NCBI RefSeq assembly: GCF_000145235.1
Contig: NC_014391.1
Location: 5,599,501-5,663,500 of the forward strand
Reading direction: 5' to 3'
Length of the DNA stretch: 64,000 nt
Source: Micromonospora aurantiaca ATCC 27029
GTDB taxonomy: Bacteria; Actinomycetota; Actinomycetes; Mycobacteriales; Micromonosporaceae
Shown: positions 23,224 through 31,616 of the stretch, piece by piece
How the letters are laid out: every line of letters starts with the position of its first letter
Position numbering within the stretch: the stretch's first letter is position 1
Position numbers and translations under genes: made by a program
The notes under the pieces: model-generated
Seen by the model: the letters and a program-made list of their open reading frames with translations, nothing else
Database searches by the model: none
Told to the model about the DNA's origin: nothing

Positions 23224-24342
23224 TCATGCCGATAGCCGCGTGGGCCTCGGCTGGATAGCGTGGGTGGCGTGACGGAGCCTGACTACAGCCTCGCGAAGAT
23301 CAGGGTCCTGGAGTTCGACGAATCCGTACGCGAGCGACCCGGTATGTATTTCGGGGTAGGCAGGGACGATCCGCGTCTGGCGACTCGGGTGCTGTGCGCG
23401 GTCGTGGGGCACGCGTTTCACCCGGCAACCATTGTCGCCGCGAGCCACACGCCCGACGTCGTAGCGGAGATCAACGCTGACCTCATCTTCTCGGTGACCG
23501 ACGACCAGGCGGACGTCCTGACCGGCCGGGGCATGCCGAAGCTCGGCTACCACGGCTCGCTGCTCACCAGCGAGCGCTGGTCGAGCGCCGCGGCGGCGGC
23601 AGTGAGTTCGCAGACCACTGTCGAAGTCTGGCGACACGGCCACGGCTTTCGGCAGCGCCTCGTCGGCTTGCGGCCGGTCGAGCCACCTGCGGAGTTCGCC
23701 GCTCCCGCCGGAGCCGGTACCCGTGTGGCCTTCGTCCTCGATCCCGCCTACTTCGGCTCGGCCGCGATCACCACCGATATCGCCAGCCTCGACGTACACG
23801 GCCCGGACTGCACCAATACCATCGGGTCCGGCAAGGTCGTCATTCGGGACCGCAGAGAGCGGAGTCGCCCGAACGAATACCGGTGTGCCTGACTGCGGGC
23901 ATCCGGATCTGCCGCCGTCGCCGAGTTCGGAGACGCTGTCGTGCAACAGCCTCAGCCCGTCCAACCCGGCCATGCCGCTGCCCTCGAAGCCCAGCCCCAT
24001 CTCGTCGAAGTGGGCGGCCAACTCCTCCGCGAGGTGCGCTGCGGGGTCGAGCTGATCCAGGAACCGCTTATGGGCCGGCGTAATGAACACCGTCAGGTCA
24101 TGGACGTTGTTGACGGCCGCTGACTCGGCATCGAACTCCGACTGCTCCAGGTCTACGTCGCGGTCCTCCAGATAGCTCAGGACGTGCAGCACGCAGTACC
24201 CCGACCAGTCGTACGCTTCCTGGAGTTCGCGGCCGTGTTCGGTCAGGTACGAGCGAAGTGACGAGGACGAGGTGCGGGCCGACCGAGCCAGCTCGGGGAC
24301 GCTGCTCCTGGGGACCGAGGTCAGTGACACGACAGCAGACAA
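23224..24342 (-). CDS. Hypothetical protein; only the N-terminal ~140 residues look coding
   Basis: The frame starts MSAVVSLTSVPRSSVPELAR and has a convincing acidic helical first part (LTEHGRELQEAYDWSGYCVL, AHLAEELAAHFDEMGLGF) down to about 23920. The remaining ~230 residues run antisense through the GyrB-like gene and have shadow composition. Either the stop codon was lost or the end was replaced by rearrangement. The real gene is probably about 23.9-24.34 kb. No family recognised. Confidence 0.4.
   Translation of the reverse strand: MSAVVSLTSVPRSSVPELARSARTSSSSLRSYLTEHGRELQEAYDWSGYCVLHVLSYLEDRDVDLEQSEFDAESAAVNNVHDLTVFITPAHKRFLDQLDPAAHLAEELAAHFDEMGLGFEGSGMAGLDGLRLLHDSVSELGDGGRSGCPQSGTPVFVRATPLSAVPNDDLAGPDGIGAVRAVYVEAGDIGGDRGRAEVGGIEDEGHTGTGSGGSGELRRWLDRPQADEALPKAVAVSPDFDSGLRTHCRRRGARPALAGEQRAVVAELRHAPAGQDVRLVVGHREDEVSVDLRYDVGRVARGDNGCRVKRVPHDRAQHPSRQTRIVPAYPEIHTGSLAYGFVELQDPDLREAVVRLRHATHAIQPRPTRLSA
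23269..23892 (+). CDS. Stand-alone GyrB-like ATPase-domain protein
   Basis: A 207-residue protein opening with LEFDESVRERPGMYFGVGRD, close to the VRKRPGMYIG motif at the start of type II topoisomerase ATPase subunits. A GRGMPKLGYHGSLLTSERW segment stands where the nucleotide lid would be. It lacks transducer and toprim regions, so it cannot be a gyrase subunit on its own. GTG 23269 is used; GTG 23260 is the alternative. The role is unknown; a decayed or specialised ATP-binding protein is possible. Confidence 0.6.
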   Translation: MTEPDYSLAKIRVLEFDESVRERPGMYFGVGRDDPRLATRVLCAVVGHAFHPATIVAASHTPDVVAEINADLIFSVTDDQADVLTGRGMPKLGYHGSLLTSERWSSAAAAAVSSQTTVEVWRHGHGFRQRLVGLRPVEPPAEFAAPAGAGTRVAFVLDPAYFGSAAITTDIASLDVHGPDCTNTIGSGKVVIRDRRERSRPNEYRCA

Positions 24343-24350
24343 GACAGGCC

Positions 24351-24797
24351 TCAGAGATGCCGCCGCAGATCACCCGCTGCGGCTATCAGAACCACCGGAC
24401 CGTGGGTGTCGCACAGGCCGACGCCGACACAGATACTCCGATCTTCAAGGTGCCACGCGGACACCTCCGACACGATTCCGGCGAGGAACCCGGGAAGTTC
24501 AGGCACCGCCTCGCCGCGCACCATGCTGTCCATGAACGGCCGGAGGTCGACGCTCACTGGTGGTCCCCAGAATTCGCTCACTGCCGCTTCAAGGCCGGCG
24601 CAGTCCTGCTCGAAGCGCTCCAGGACCTCGACCACGTGTCCGTTGTCATCGAACTCTTCGCTGGCACTCAAGTACAGGACCAGGTAGTCGTCTCCCACGA
24701 CCCGCGAAGCGGCGGTATCGGGACCGGGTAGAGGTTGCGTTGCGAGATCAAGCGTCCGAAGGTCGAGCACCCGCTCCACGCTGCCGGTGAGATCCAC
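24351..24797 (-). CDS. Conserved hypothetical protein
   Basis: A 148-residue acidic protein: MDLTGSVERVLDLRTLDLAT, DDYLVLYLSASEEFDDNGHV, SVDLRPFMDSMVRGEAVPEL, AWHLEDRSICVGVGLCDTHG. Alternating strands and helices suggest a compact alpha/beta protein. It ends 8 bp before the start of the next leftward gene, so they may form an operon. No function recognised. Confidence 0.6.
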   Translation of the reverse strand: MDLTGSVERVLDLRTLDLATQPLPGPDTAASRVVGDDYLVLYLSASEEFDDNGHVVEVLERFEQDCAGLEAAVSEFWGPPVSVDLRPFMDSMVRGEAVPELPGFLAGIVSEVSAWHLEDRSICVGVGLCDTHGPVVLIAAAGDLRRHL

Positions 24798-24874
24798 AGC
24801 CCCGGACTCTAGGCGTTCCGCGATCTCCCCTCAGTCCCGAGGCCGAGGTTCGACACAACCCCCGGGCCATCGGC

Positions 24875-25157
24875 CTAGCCTTGGAGCCGCTGCGCCCAGT
24901 ACACCTGCCCGTCCGGACCCATGTAGACGAGGGCCAGCAGCAGGTCGGACATCTGAACCGGAGCGGTCGCCATCAACGTTTCCGGGTCAGGCTCCTCGAC
25001 GTACGGGAAGAGCGCGACGAAAGTGACCGGGGATGCCGTGGAGAGGCCGGGGCGGGGTCTGCCAGGAGAGCCGGCCGAGCACCAACTGGTCACGTCCGGA
25101 GGCGAACGGAGCGGATCCGTTCTCACCGAGTGCGGCCTGGGCCGCCTCGTTCGTCAC
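24875..25157 (-). pseudogene. Frameshifted hypothetical gene
   Basis: Two frames join into one sensible protein. From GTG 25157 one frame reads VTNEAAQAALGENGSAPFAS, DQLVLGRLSWQTPPRPLHGIP; near 25030 the coding sense jumps to the frame VTFVALFPYVEEPDPETLM...LLALVYMGPDGQVYWAQRL ending at 24875. Removing one base in the CCCCGG run there joins them. The first frame has an upstream stop, so the N-terminus may also be lost beside the NUDIX gene. A read error in the run is the alternative. Confidence 0.55.
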
Positions 25158-25188
25158 GAAGGCGACGCGCAGGGGCTACCGTGCCCTG

Positions 25189-25656
25189 ATGGCCATCTCC
25201 CCGCACCTGGCCCGGCTCCGCACGATGATCGGCCACGAGTTGATCCAGATGCCGTCGGTCTCGGTCGTCGTCGTCGACGAACGCGCACGGGTCCTGCTCG
25301 TACGTCATGCCGAGGACGGGAACGGGTGGGCGGTGCCCGGCGGCGCTGTCGACATCGGAGAGTCCCCGGCCCAGGCGGCCGTGCGCGAGATCCGCGAGGA
25401 GATCGGCGTGCGGATCAGCCGGCCGCGGCTGCTGGACGTGCTCGGCGGCCCCGACTACGAGGTGAGCTACCCGAACGGCGACCGCGTCGCCTACGTCACC
25501 GCGGTCTACCAGGCGACCATCGCCGACGGAGAGCCGCTCCCCGACCACGACGAGATCAGCGAGCTGGACTGGTTCACCCCACCGCAGCTAGCCGGTGCCG
25601 ATCTCAACCGCTTCTCCCGGGCTCTGCTGCGGGCCACCGGTCACCTCGCCGGTTGA
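25189..25656 (+). CDS. NUDIX hydrolase
   Basis: A 155-residue pyrophosphohydrolase. The NUDIX box is complete: GAVDIGE, then a 7-residue spacer and REIREEIGV, with the Glu residues that bind magnesium. The ending ELDWFTPPQLAGADL is typical of the family. It would cleave a nucleoside diphosphate linked to another group; specificity cannot be read. ATG 25189 is the start nearest the first strand. Confidence 0.88.
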   Translation: MAISPHLARLRTMIGHELIQMPSVSVVVVDERARVLLVRHAEDGNGWAVPGGAVDIGESPAQAAVREIREEIGVRISRPRLLDVLGGPDYEVSYPNGDRVAYVTAVYQATIADGEPLPDHDEISELDWFTPPQLAGADLNRFSRALLRATGHLAG

Positions 25657-25717
25657 CGGCCACCGCTCCTCGCAGGCCGCTCCGCCGCCGACGGTCGACC
25701 GAAAGGCAGCTTCCCGG

Positions 25718-26254
25718 TCAGTCCGGTCGGCGGTTGGCGTCCGCCCACTCCGCGTCGTTCCAGAGCGCGGGGACCGCGCCGACCGGCTGGAACCGGATCT
25801 GCGGATCGTTGCTCTGCACGAGACACATGAGACGGCGGCCGATCAGGCTTGCGCTTCGGGAGTGACACGCCATCGTGTCCAGCACGATCTGGGCGGACCG
25901 CGGGCAGTGCGTGGCGAACGTGTCGTAGCCGGTGAACACGAGGACGAGCCCGGCCGCCTCGGGCGTCCACCCGTACTCCTGGCTCACCACGTCGCGCATG
26001 CAGTCGTTGAGGGCATCGAGGTTGTGCCCGTAGTAGCCGGGGAACCCGAGCACGGCGGCCATGTCCCGGTGCATGGCCTCCTCGGTCGTCCAGCCCGAGG
26101 CGTCCAGGTGGGTGACCTGGTAGCCGTGATCACGCAGCCATCCGGTCGTCCGATCGAGGATCGACGAGCGCCAGAAAAGAGTCACCGGCGTATTGCTCAT
26201 GAGGCGGAAAGCCCGGTCCCCGCTGAGATCGGCTTCCGCGTCGAAGGCGGCCAC
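25718..26254 (-). CDS. Barstar-family RNase inhibitor
   Basis: A 178-residue protein with a barstar domain: the diagnostic FPGYYGHNLDALNDCMRDV helix that inserts into a barnase-type RNase active site, preceded by strands around HLDASGWTTEEAMHRDM. Barstars normally protect against a cognate ribonuclease; no barnase-like gene is present here, so this may be an orphan immunity protein. The first ~18 residues are uncertain (internal ATG at 26200). Confidence 0.82.
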   Translation of the reverse strand: MAAFDAEADLSGDRAFRLMSNTPVTLFWRSSILDRTTGWLRDHGYQVTHLDASGWTTEEAMHRDMAAVLGFPGYYGHNLDALNDCMRDVVSQEYGWTPEAAGLVLVFTGYDTFATHCPRSAQIVLDTMACHSRSASLIGRRLMCLVQSNDPQIRFQPVGAVPALWNDAEWADANRRPD

Positions 26255-26344
26255 GACCGGGAGAGTACAGCCATGCCCGTACGCGAGTACGACGCTCCTC
26301 GACGGCGTCTTCCCGGCCGTCGAGGAGCGCGGCCGGTAGGCCGA

Positions 26345-27073
26345 TCAGGCCGCCGTCAGCGCCGCCAACGCCCGGTCCATCGCGGCGTTGAACTCCTCCG
26401 GCGTCAGCGTCAGCCGGGACTTGACGTCGCGGCTCCACTGGTCGGCCAGCACCTCGGCGGCACCCGCCTCGACGCCGTCGAGCGCCGCGTCGGCCAGGTC
26501 GGACGGCGCGATCTTGTCCACGAGCCAGCCGGCGGACATGTCGGTGTCGGCCAGGCCGAGGTGTACCGCCGTCACGAGCGTGCCCTGGTCGGCGAGTTCC
26601 AGGCGTACGCCGTTCGTCATCGCCCACGCGGCGGCTTTGGTCAGGTGGTACGCGCCTGCGCCTCTGGTCCCGAACCACGACATGGCGGAGAGCACGTTCA
26701 CGATCGCGCCTCCGCCGTTGCGGGCGAGTGCCGGCGCGAATGCGCGGATCATCTCCAGGTGGCCGAGCACGTTGGTGTCCACCTCGTGCCGCACCGCGTC
26801 CAGTGAACCGGCCACCAGGTCGGTTCCGGTCTGGATCCCGGCGTTGTTGACGAGCAGCGTGACGTCCGGGGCGGCAGCGGCGACGGCGCGTACGGATGCG
26901 GGACTGGTGATGTCCAGCGGCAGCACCTCCACGCCGGGCAGGTCCACGGTCTCGGGCCGGCGTGCGGTCGCGTAGACCTTGTGGGCGCCGCGTTCGAGCA
27001 GGCGCTGGGCGAAGGCGCGGCCCAGGCCACGGTTGGCTCCGGTGACGAGGGCGACCGAGTTGTTGATGTCCAT
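26345..27073 (-). CDS. Short-chain dehydrogenase/reductase
   Basis: A 242-residue classical SDR: cofactor motif TGANRGLGRAFA, NNAG (LLVNNAGIQTG), catalytic Ser region NVLSAMSW and YHLTK (Tyr and Lys). An arginine in TARRPET after the second strand suggests NADP preference. The gene is divergent from a MerR regulator, and a perfect palindrome sits between, so it is very likely the regulator target. The substrate is unknown. Confidence 0.88.
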   Translation of the reverse strand: MDINNSVALVTGANRGLGRAFAQRLLERGAHKVYATARRPETVDLPGVEVLPLDITSPASVRAVAAAAPDVTLLVNNAGIQTGTDLVAGSLDAVRHEVDTNVLGHLEMIRAFAPALARNGGGAIVNVLSAMSWFGTRGAGAYHLTKAAAWAMTNGVRLELADQGTLVTAVHLGLADTDMSAGWLVDKIAPSDLADAALDGVEAGAAEVLADQWSRDVKSRLTLTPEEFNAAMDRALAALTAA

Positions 27074-27090
27074 GCCCGGTACGCTAAAAC

Positions 27091-27106
27091 CTGACGTCGA
27101 CGTCAG
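27091..27106. promoter_or_regulatory. MerR-type operator between SDR and MerR genes
   Basis: CTGACGTCGACGTCAG is a perfect 16-bp palindrome. On the minus strand it lies between TTGCCT (-35-like) and a TTAGCG/TAGCGT (-10-like) with the long 19-20 bp spacer typical of MerR-activated promoters. The SDR start codon is at 27073, so its leader is very short. Confidence 0.75.
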
Positions 27107-27148
27107 AGGCAAGTGTTCATCGCCGAGACCGGGGTGAGAGGAGTCACC

Positions 27149-27508
27149 GTGACCGAGCCGCTGATCCGCATCGGCGAGGTGGCGCGCGACGCAGGTGTGT
27201 CGGTGCGGGCCGTGCGCTACTACGAGGAGCAGGGTCTTCTCTTCCCCAGGCGCAGCGCGTCCGGTCAGCGCCTCTACCGGCCGGACACGGTCACGCTGGT
27301 GCGCTTCATCCAGCAGATGTACGCGGCGGGCCTGACCAGCAGCCGGATCGCCGAACTCCTGCCGTGCTGGGACGCCGGGCACACCGACCCCGGGCAGCGG
27401 GCCATGCTGCGCGCCGAGCGCGAGCGCATCCAGGCCAAGGTCGACGACCTCCGGGCCGCGCTGGACCGCCTCGACGAGGTCATCGCGATCACCGACACGC
27501 ACCCGTAG
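27149..27508 (+). CDS. MerR-family transcriptional regulator
   Basis: A 119-residue regulator: IRIGEVARDAGVSVRAVRYY then EEQGLLFPRRSASGQRLYR is the winged HTH; a coiled-coil dimer helix follows (RAMLRAERERIQAKVDDLRA). GTG 27149 has GAGAGGAG 5-6 bases upstream, which decides it over the ATG-like start at 27113. The C-terminal effector region is short with one Cys in LLPCWDAG, so a small electrophile or redox signal is possible but unproven. Confidence 0.88.
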   Translation: MTEPLIRIGEVARDAGVSVRAVRYYEEQGLLFPRRSASGQRLYRPDTVTLVRFIQQMYAAGLTSSRIAELLPCWDAGHTDPGQRAMLRAERERIQAKVDDLRAALDRLDEVIAITDTHP

Positions 27509-27535
27509 GCGCGGCCCGCCGGACGCCGTGGGTTC

Positions 27536-28387
27536 TCAGCGGCCCGCGGTCTCGCGGTGGGCGCGCAGTGCACCGGCGACCGCCAGCCCCACGCCGCCGA
27601 GAGCGACAGCCGTCTCCACTGCCGAGGACACCTGAAGGGCGCCTCCCGGAGCAGCACCCACGCTCATCATGATTCCCGGTTGCAGGAAGGCGTCCTCGGC
27701 GGGCCTGACCAGCGGCCACCAGCTCGCCCAGGCGGCGGCGAGATCGGCGCAGACCCGCACGGCGACCAGCGACAGCAGGACCATCCCCGCCGGGAGGAGC
27801 CCACGCCGGTCGCCCCGCCGTCCGGACCACGCCAGCACCCCGGCCGTCACCAGCACGGCGAGCAACGCCGGCCACACCGCCGCGAACAGGTCGGGCAGCG
27901 GCGGTTCGCCGGGCGTCAGCGCCACGCTCGCCACGCACCAGACGAGCACTGCCACCGCCAGGACCGTCGTCACCACACCCCGCCGCCCGCCGCGTGCCGG
28001 CAACGCCGACACGGCAGCGCCAAGCAGGAGTACGCCGAGAGCCAGGCCCCCGGCTGTCAGCCGCTGCCGGTCGATGCCGTACTGCCAGCTCTCCAGCAGG
28101 TACGCCCCCGCCCCAGCCTGGCCCCGTGCCGGCTCGCCCACCTCCGCCACCTGTTCCCGGTACCGGTGCAGGTTCGCCACCGCCACCAGGGCGAACAGCC
28201 CGGCACCGGCGGCGACGCCCCACTTCACCCGGGGCATGGCGGTGGCGGTGAACGCGTGGCCGGCCAGCGCAGCCAGCGTGACCACTGCCCACAGAAGCGA
28301 CGCCTCCCGCATGGCGAGCAGCGCCGCTCCGACCGCCAGCAGCCCGGCCACCACCGCGGCGACTCGCAGACCCGACGACAAGCGCAT
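27536..28387 (-). CDS. Polytopic membrane protein
   Basis: A 283-residue, very hydrophobic protein with about seven to eight predicted membrane segments (VAAVVAGLLAVGAALLAM, VVTTVLAVAVLVWCVASVAL and others). ATG 28387 gives a clean MRLSSGLRV start before the first segment. No transporter or enzyme motif is seen. The stop lies 27 bp from the convergent MerR stop. Confidence 0.7.
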   Translation of the reverse strand: MRLSSGLRVAAVVAGLLAVGAALLAMREASLLWAVVTLAALAGHAFTATAMPRVKWGVAAGAGLFALVAVANLHRYREQVAEVGEPARGQAGAGAYLLESWQYGIDRQRLTAGGLALGVLLLGAAVSALPARGGRRGVVTTVLAVAVLVWCVASVALTPGEPPLPDLFAAVWPALLAVLVTAGVLAWSGRRGDRRGLLPAGMVLLSLVAVRVCADLAAAWASWWPLVRPAEDAFLQPGIMMSVGAAPGGALQVSSAVETAVALGGVGLAVAGALRAHRETAGR

Positions 28388-28533
28388 GGCGCAGAGAGTG
28401 GCACAGGAATCCGGGCCGCGATGACCCGCCGGTTTCGTCGGTGGTCTCGGGCATGATCGCGTGCGCCGCCGTGCGGTGCCGGATCCCCGGACCGCGTCGG
28501 CGAACTGCGCCGCCAGGTCTTCGGGGCCGGGAA

Positions 28534-28944
28534 CTAGCGTGCCGTTCCGGCGAGCAGCCACCGCCGGACGGGCACCTCCAGCAGCACGCGGTCCCCGTCC
28601 GGGGTGACCGGCTGCCGGATGTCCCATCCCCCGTACTTCTCCGCGAACGCCGCGACGACCCCGGGCGGGAAGCCGGCTCGGTGCAGGCGGGCGGTGCCCT
28701 CCGCGACGACCGGGTGGACCCCGTCCTCCAGGGCGAGTGAGACGCGGGGGTCGGCCGCCACGTTGCGGGCCTTGACGCTGCGCGCCTCGCAGCCGATCCA
28801 CCAGACGCCGTCGGCGTAGACGAACCACACCGGCGTGACGTGCGGGGAGCCGTCACGGCGCAGCGTGCAGAGCCAGACGTTGCGTTCGCGGGCGAGCCGG
28901 TCCGCGACGGCCGGCGGAAGCGGTGCGGTGGGAGGTGGGGCCAT
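28534..28944 (-). CDS. PPOX-class (flavin/F420-dependent) oxidoreductase
   Basis: A 136-residue split-barrel protein: NVWLCTLRRDGSPHVTPVWF, GVWWIGCEARSVKARNVAAD, VSLALEDGVHPVVAEGTARL. This is the common actinobacterial pyridoxamine-oxidase-like family, members of which bind F420 or flavin. The Lys/Arg run SVKARN is where the deazaflavin phosphate often sits. Substrate unknown. Confidence 0.82.
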   Translation of the reverse strand: MAPPPTAPLPPAVADRLARERNVWLCTLRRDGSPHVTPVWFVYADGVWWIGCEARSVKARNVAADPRVSLALEDGVHPVVAEGTARLHRAGFPPGVVAAFAEKYGGWDIRQPVTPDGDRVLLEVPVRRWLLAGTAR

Positions 28945-28985
28945 GCGACAAGTGGATCAGGTGCGCGCGGAGGCCCGCTACCGGC

Positions 28986-29426
28986 TCACTCGCAGATCCG
29001 CCACTCCCCGTCCTCCTTGACCATCGGGAACGACTGCGTCACGTTGGTGCCGACCGCCGGGGTGAAGCGGATGGTCGTCGACCCGCTCACCCGCCCGTTG
29101 TTGTTGGACACGTTCAGCCCGGTGATGTCGTAGCCGGTGAACTCCGGCTGAGAGGACTGCTGCCGGGTGAAGTCCGCCTCGCTGACCCGGTCGCGTACGC
29201 GGGTGCAGAGCTGCCGGTACGCGGCGGGATAGTCGCGGTCAACGATCGCCTCGGCGAACGTCTCCGCTGTGGACCGCGCCGGACCGGTGGCCTCCTGCAC
29301 GGCCCGGAAGAGGAAGAAGCCGCCGAGCACACCGCCGGAGCAACAGATCGCCAGCACCACGCCCAGCACGATGAACAGGGTTCGCTTGGACTTCTTCGGC
29401 GGCACCATGGCCGGCTGGTATGCCAT
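28986..29426 (-). CDS. Single-pass membrane protein with extracytoplasmic domain
   Basis: A 146-residue protein: a short basic N-terminus (PPKKSKR), a membrane anchor TLFIVLGVVLAICCSGGVLG, and an outer cystatin-like domain (AETFAEAIVDRDYPAAYRQLC ... WRIC) of the DUF4878-like kind. The conserved paired Cys in QLC and RIC may form a disulfide. ATG 29426 is chosen over 29453. It is divergent from the methyltransferase gene. Confidence 0.7.
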   Translation of the reverse strand: MAYQPAMVPPKKSKRTLFIVLGVVLAICCSGGVLGGFFLFRAVQEATGPARSTAETFAEAIVDRDYPAAYRQLCTRVRDRVSEADFTRQQSSQPEFTGYDITGLNVSNNNGRVSGSTTIRFTPAVGTNVTQSFPMVKEDGEWRICE

Positions 29427-29500
29427 GCCCGGCAGGGTAGGCGGGCCGGGCAACCGCTAAAACGGATGCCCGTGCTCCGCTTCTCGGCGACCATCGATCG

Positions 29501-30301
29501 ATGCCCGCACACCGCCCGGCCGAGCCGGACATCAGTCGCTACTACACCGAGATCTACGTCGAGGCCGACCGGCTGGAAGGGTCGCCGCAGGGCCGGCTGG
29601 AGGCACGGCGTACCCGGGATCTGCTCGCCCGGCTGCTGCCCGCCGCACCGGCGGACGTGCTGGACGTCGGCGGCGGTCCCGGGGCGTACGCAGGTCCGCT
29701 CGCGGCGGCCGGCTACCGGGTGCACCTGGTCGACCTGGTGCCCGCGCACGTGGCGGCCGCACGGTCGGCGTACCCGCTGGTCACGGTGTCGGTGGGTGAC
29801 GCCCGCGCGGTGCCGTCGCCCGACGCGGCGGCGGACGCGACGCTGCTGCTCGGCCCGCTCTACCACCTGCCACGGCAGGCCGACCGGGTGGCGGCGCTGC
29901 GCGAGGCGGCGCGGGTGACCCGGCCGGGCGGGACGATCGTGGCGGCGGCGATCAGCCGCCACGCCGCGCTGATCGACCTGAGCGTGCAGGGCCGCCTCGA
30001 CGAGGACAACCGGCGGTCGTTGCGCGCCCAGTACGAGACCGGGGTGAACGACCCGGCCACCGGCTTCACCACCGCGTTCTTCCACCGGCCGGAGGAACTG
30101 GTCGCCGACTTCGTCGCGGCCGGACTGCCCACCCCGGAGGTGTACGGGGTGGAGGGTCCGCTGTGGCCGCTGCTGAACGCGCTCGGCACCGGGCCGCACG
30201 AGCGGTTGTTCGCCGACGCGGTGGCCTGCGCCGAGACGTTCGAGCGGGACGCCGCGATCCTCGGTGCCAGCGCCCACCTGCTCGCCGCCGCGCGCCGCTG
30301 A
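29501..30301 (+). CDS. SAM-dependent methyltransferase
   Basis: A 266-residue class I methyltransferase: motif I VLDVGGGPGAYAGPLAAAGY, the acidic motif II VHLVDLVPAHV, motif III region DARAVPSPDAAADATLLLG and the motif IV strand RVTRPGGTIVAAA. Such proteins methylate small molecules; no partner gene gives a hint. ATG 29501 directly precedes the family core. Confidence 0.82.
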   Translation: MPAHRPAEPDISRYYTEIYVEADRLEGSPQGRLEARRTRDLLARLLPAAPADVLDVGGGPGAYAGPLAAAGYRVHLVDLVPAHVAAARSAYPLVTVSVGDARAVPSPDAAADATLLLGPLYHLPRQADRVAALREAARVTRPGGTIVAAAISRHAALIDLSVQGRLDEDNRRSLRAQYETGVNDPATGFTTAFFHRPEELVADFVAAGLPTPEVYGVEGPLWPLLNALGTGPHERLFADAVACAETFERDAAILGASAHLLAAARR

Positions 30302-30358
30302 CCGCCGGGCCGGAGAGCCGGCTGCTTTACGCCGGAGCGAAACTCGTCAAGCACCAAG

Positions 30359-30389
30359 GGTGACCAGTTGCGACAAACCATGTTATTCT
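30359..30389 (+). promoter_or_regulatory. Candidate promoter of the kinase operon
   Basis: TGACCA at 30361-30366 and TATTCT at 30384-30389 are separated by 17 bp in a patch markedly richer in A/T than its surroundings, 60 bp before the kinase start. Confidence 0.4.
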
Positions 30390-30449
30390 CCAGCGTCAAT
30401 CTATGCCGCGCGGACCCGGCCGGGTCGCTGCCGGAAGGACATCCCCCCG

Positions 30450-31616
30450 ATGCCGGTCGCTGCCGCCATGCCTCTGTCACGGGCCCCGCTGGCCCGCCCG
30501 GCGGGTGACGCGTTCAGCCTGATCTTCACCACCCTGCCGGCGCTGCTGCGGCTCACCTGCGGCCTGGTCGGCGCGGTGGTCGCGCTGGCGGTGCGTACGC
30601 CGCCGGTGCGGGTGGCGCTGCTGATCCCCGCGGTCGTCGTGCTGACCGCCTGGTCGGTCTGGTACGCGTTCCGCGCGTTCCGGCACGGCATCGGCGGCGC
30701 GCTGGTCGCCGGTGACGTGGCGCTGACCACCGCCGCCGCGCTCGCCGTCCCGTGGCTCGTCGCGCCGGAGGTGCTGCCGGGCGAGGCGAGCTGGATCGCG
30801 GTGCTGGCCAGCTCGACAGTCATCAACGCGCAGGCCACCGCCCCGGCCCACTGGTCCGTGCCGGCCGGCCTGCTGGTCACCGCCGCGTACGTCACCGGCA
30901 CCACGCTGGCCGGCAACCCGGTCGAGGCGCGGGCGCACGCCGGGACGCTGCTGGTGCAGACCGGCAGCGCGGCGGTGATGACAGCGGTGATGCGCCGCCG
31001 GATCGCCCGTGCCGACGCCGCGTTCGCCGACTACCAGCGGTTGTCCCACGAGGCGGTGGTGGCGCGCGCCGCCCGCGAGGCCGAACGGCGGCAGAACCGC
31101 GACCTGCACGACACCGTGCTGGGCACGCTCACCATGGTCGGCCTCGGCGCGGTGCCCGACTCGGCGACGTTGCGCGAGCGGTGCGCGGACGATCTGCGTA
31201 CCCTCTCCGCCCTGGCGGGTGCGCGGACCACCACCGCGGCCGGCGAGGCCGACCTGGACGAACGGCTGCGCGAGGTGCTGGCCGGGACGGCGGTGACCGC
31301 CACGCTTGCGCCGTGCCGGCTGCCGGCGGAGGTCGCCACGGCGCTCGCCGACAGCGCCGCCGCCGCGCTGGCGAACGTGGCGCGGCACGCGCCGGGGGCG
31401 GCCGCGTCGCTGCGTCTGGCCCGCGAGGGCGGCACCGTCGTGGTCGAGGTGGTCGACGACGGTCCCGGTTTCGACCCGTCCACGGTCCCGGCCCACCGGT
31501 ACGGGCTGCGCGAGTCGATCCACGGGCGGATGAGCACTGTGGGCGGCCGGGCGGTGGTGACTTCCGCCCCTGGCGCCGGCACCCGGATTCGGCTGGAGTG
31601 GTCCGATGTCGAGTGA
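30450..31616 (+). CDS. Sensor histidine kinase
   Basis: A 388-residue protein. Four or five membrane segments lie in the first ~190 residues; then a dimerisation/phosphoacceptor helix RRQNRDLHDTVLGTLTMVGL (His in LHD); then a HATPase domain with AALANVARHAPGA (N box) and VDDGPGFDPS (G box). It belongs to the NarL/DesK-type HisKA_3 group. It is the first gene of a three-gene unit with a degenerate partner and a LuxR-type regulator, which it presumably phosphorylates. Confidence 0.85.
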   Translation: MPVAAAMPLSRAPLARPAGDAFSLIFTTLPALLRLTCGLVGAVVALAVRTPPVRVALLIPAVVVLTAWSVWYAFRAFRHGIGGALVAGDVALTTAAALAVPWLVAPEVLPGEASWIAVLASSTVINAQATAPAHWSVPAGLLVTAAYVTGTTLAGNPVEARAHAGTLLVQTGSAAVMTAVMRRRIARADAAFADYQRLSHEAVVARAAREAERRQNRDLHDTVLGTLTMVGLGAVPDSATLRERCADDLRTLSALAGARTTTAAGEADLDERLREVLAGTAVTATLAPCRLPAEVATALADSAAAALANVARHAPGAAASLRLAREGGTVVVEVVDDGPGFDPSTVPAHRYGLRESIHGRMSTVGGRAVVTSAPGAGTRIRLEWSDVE

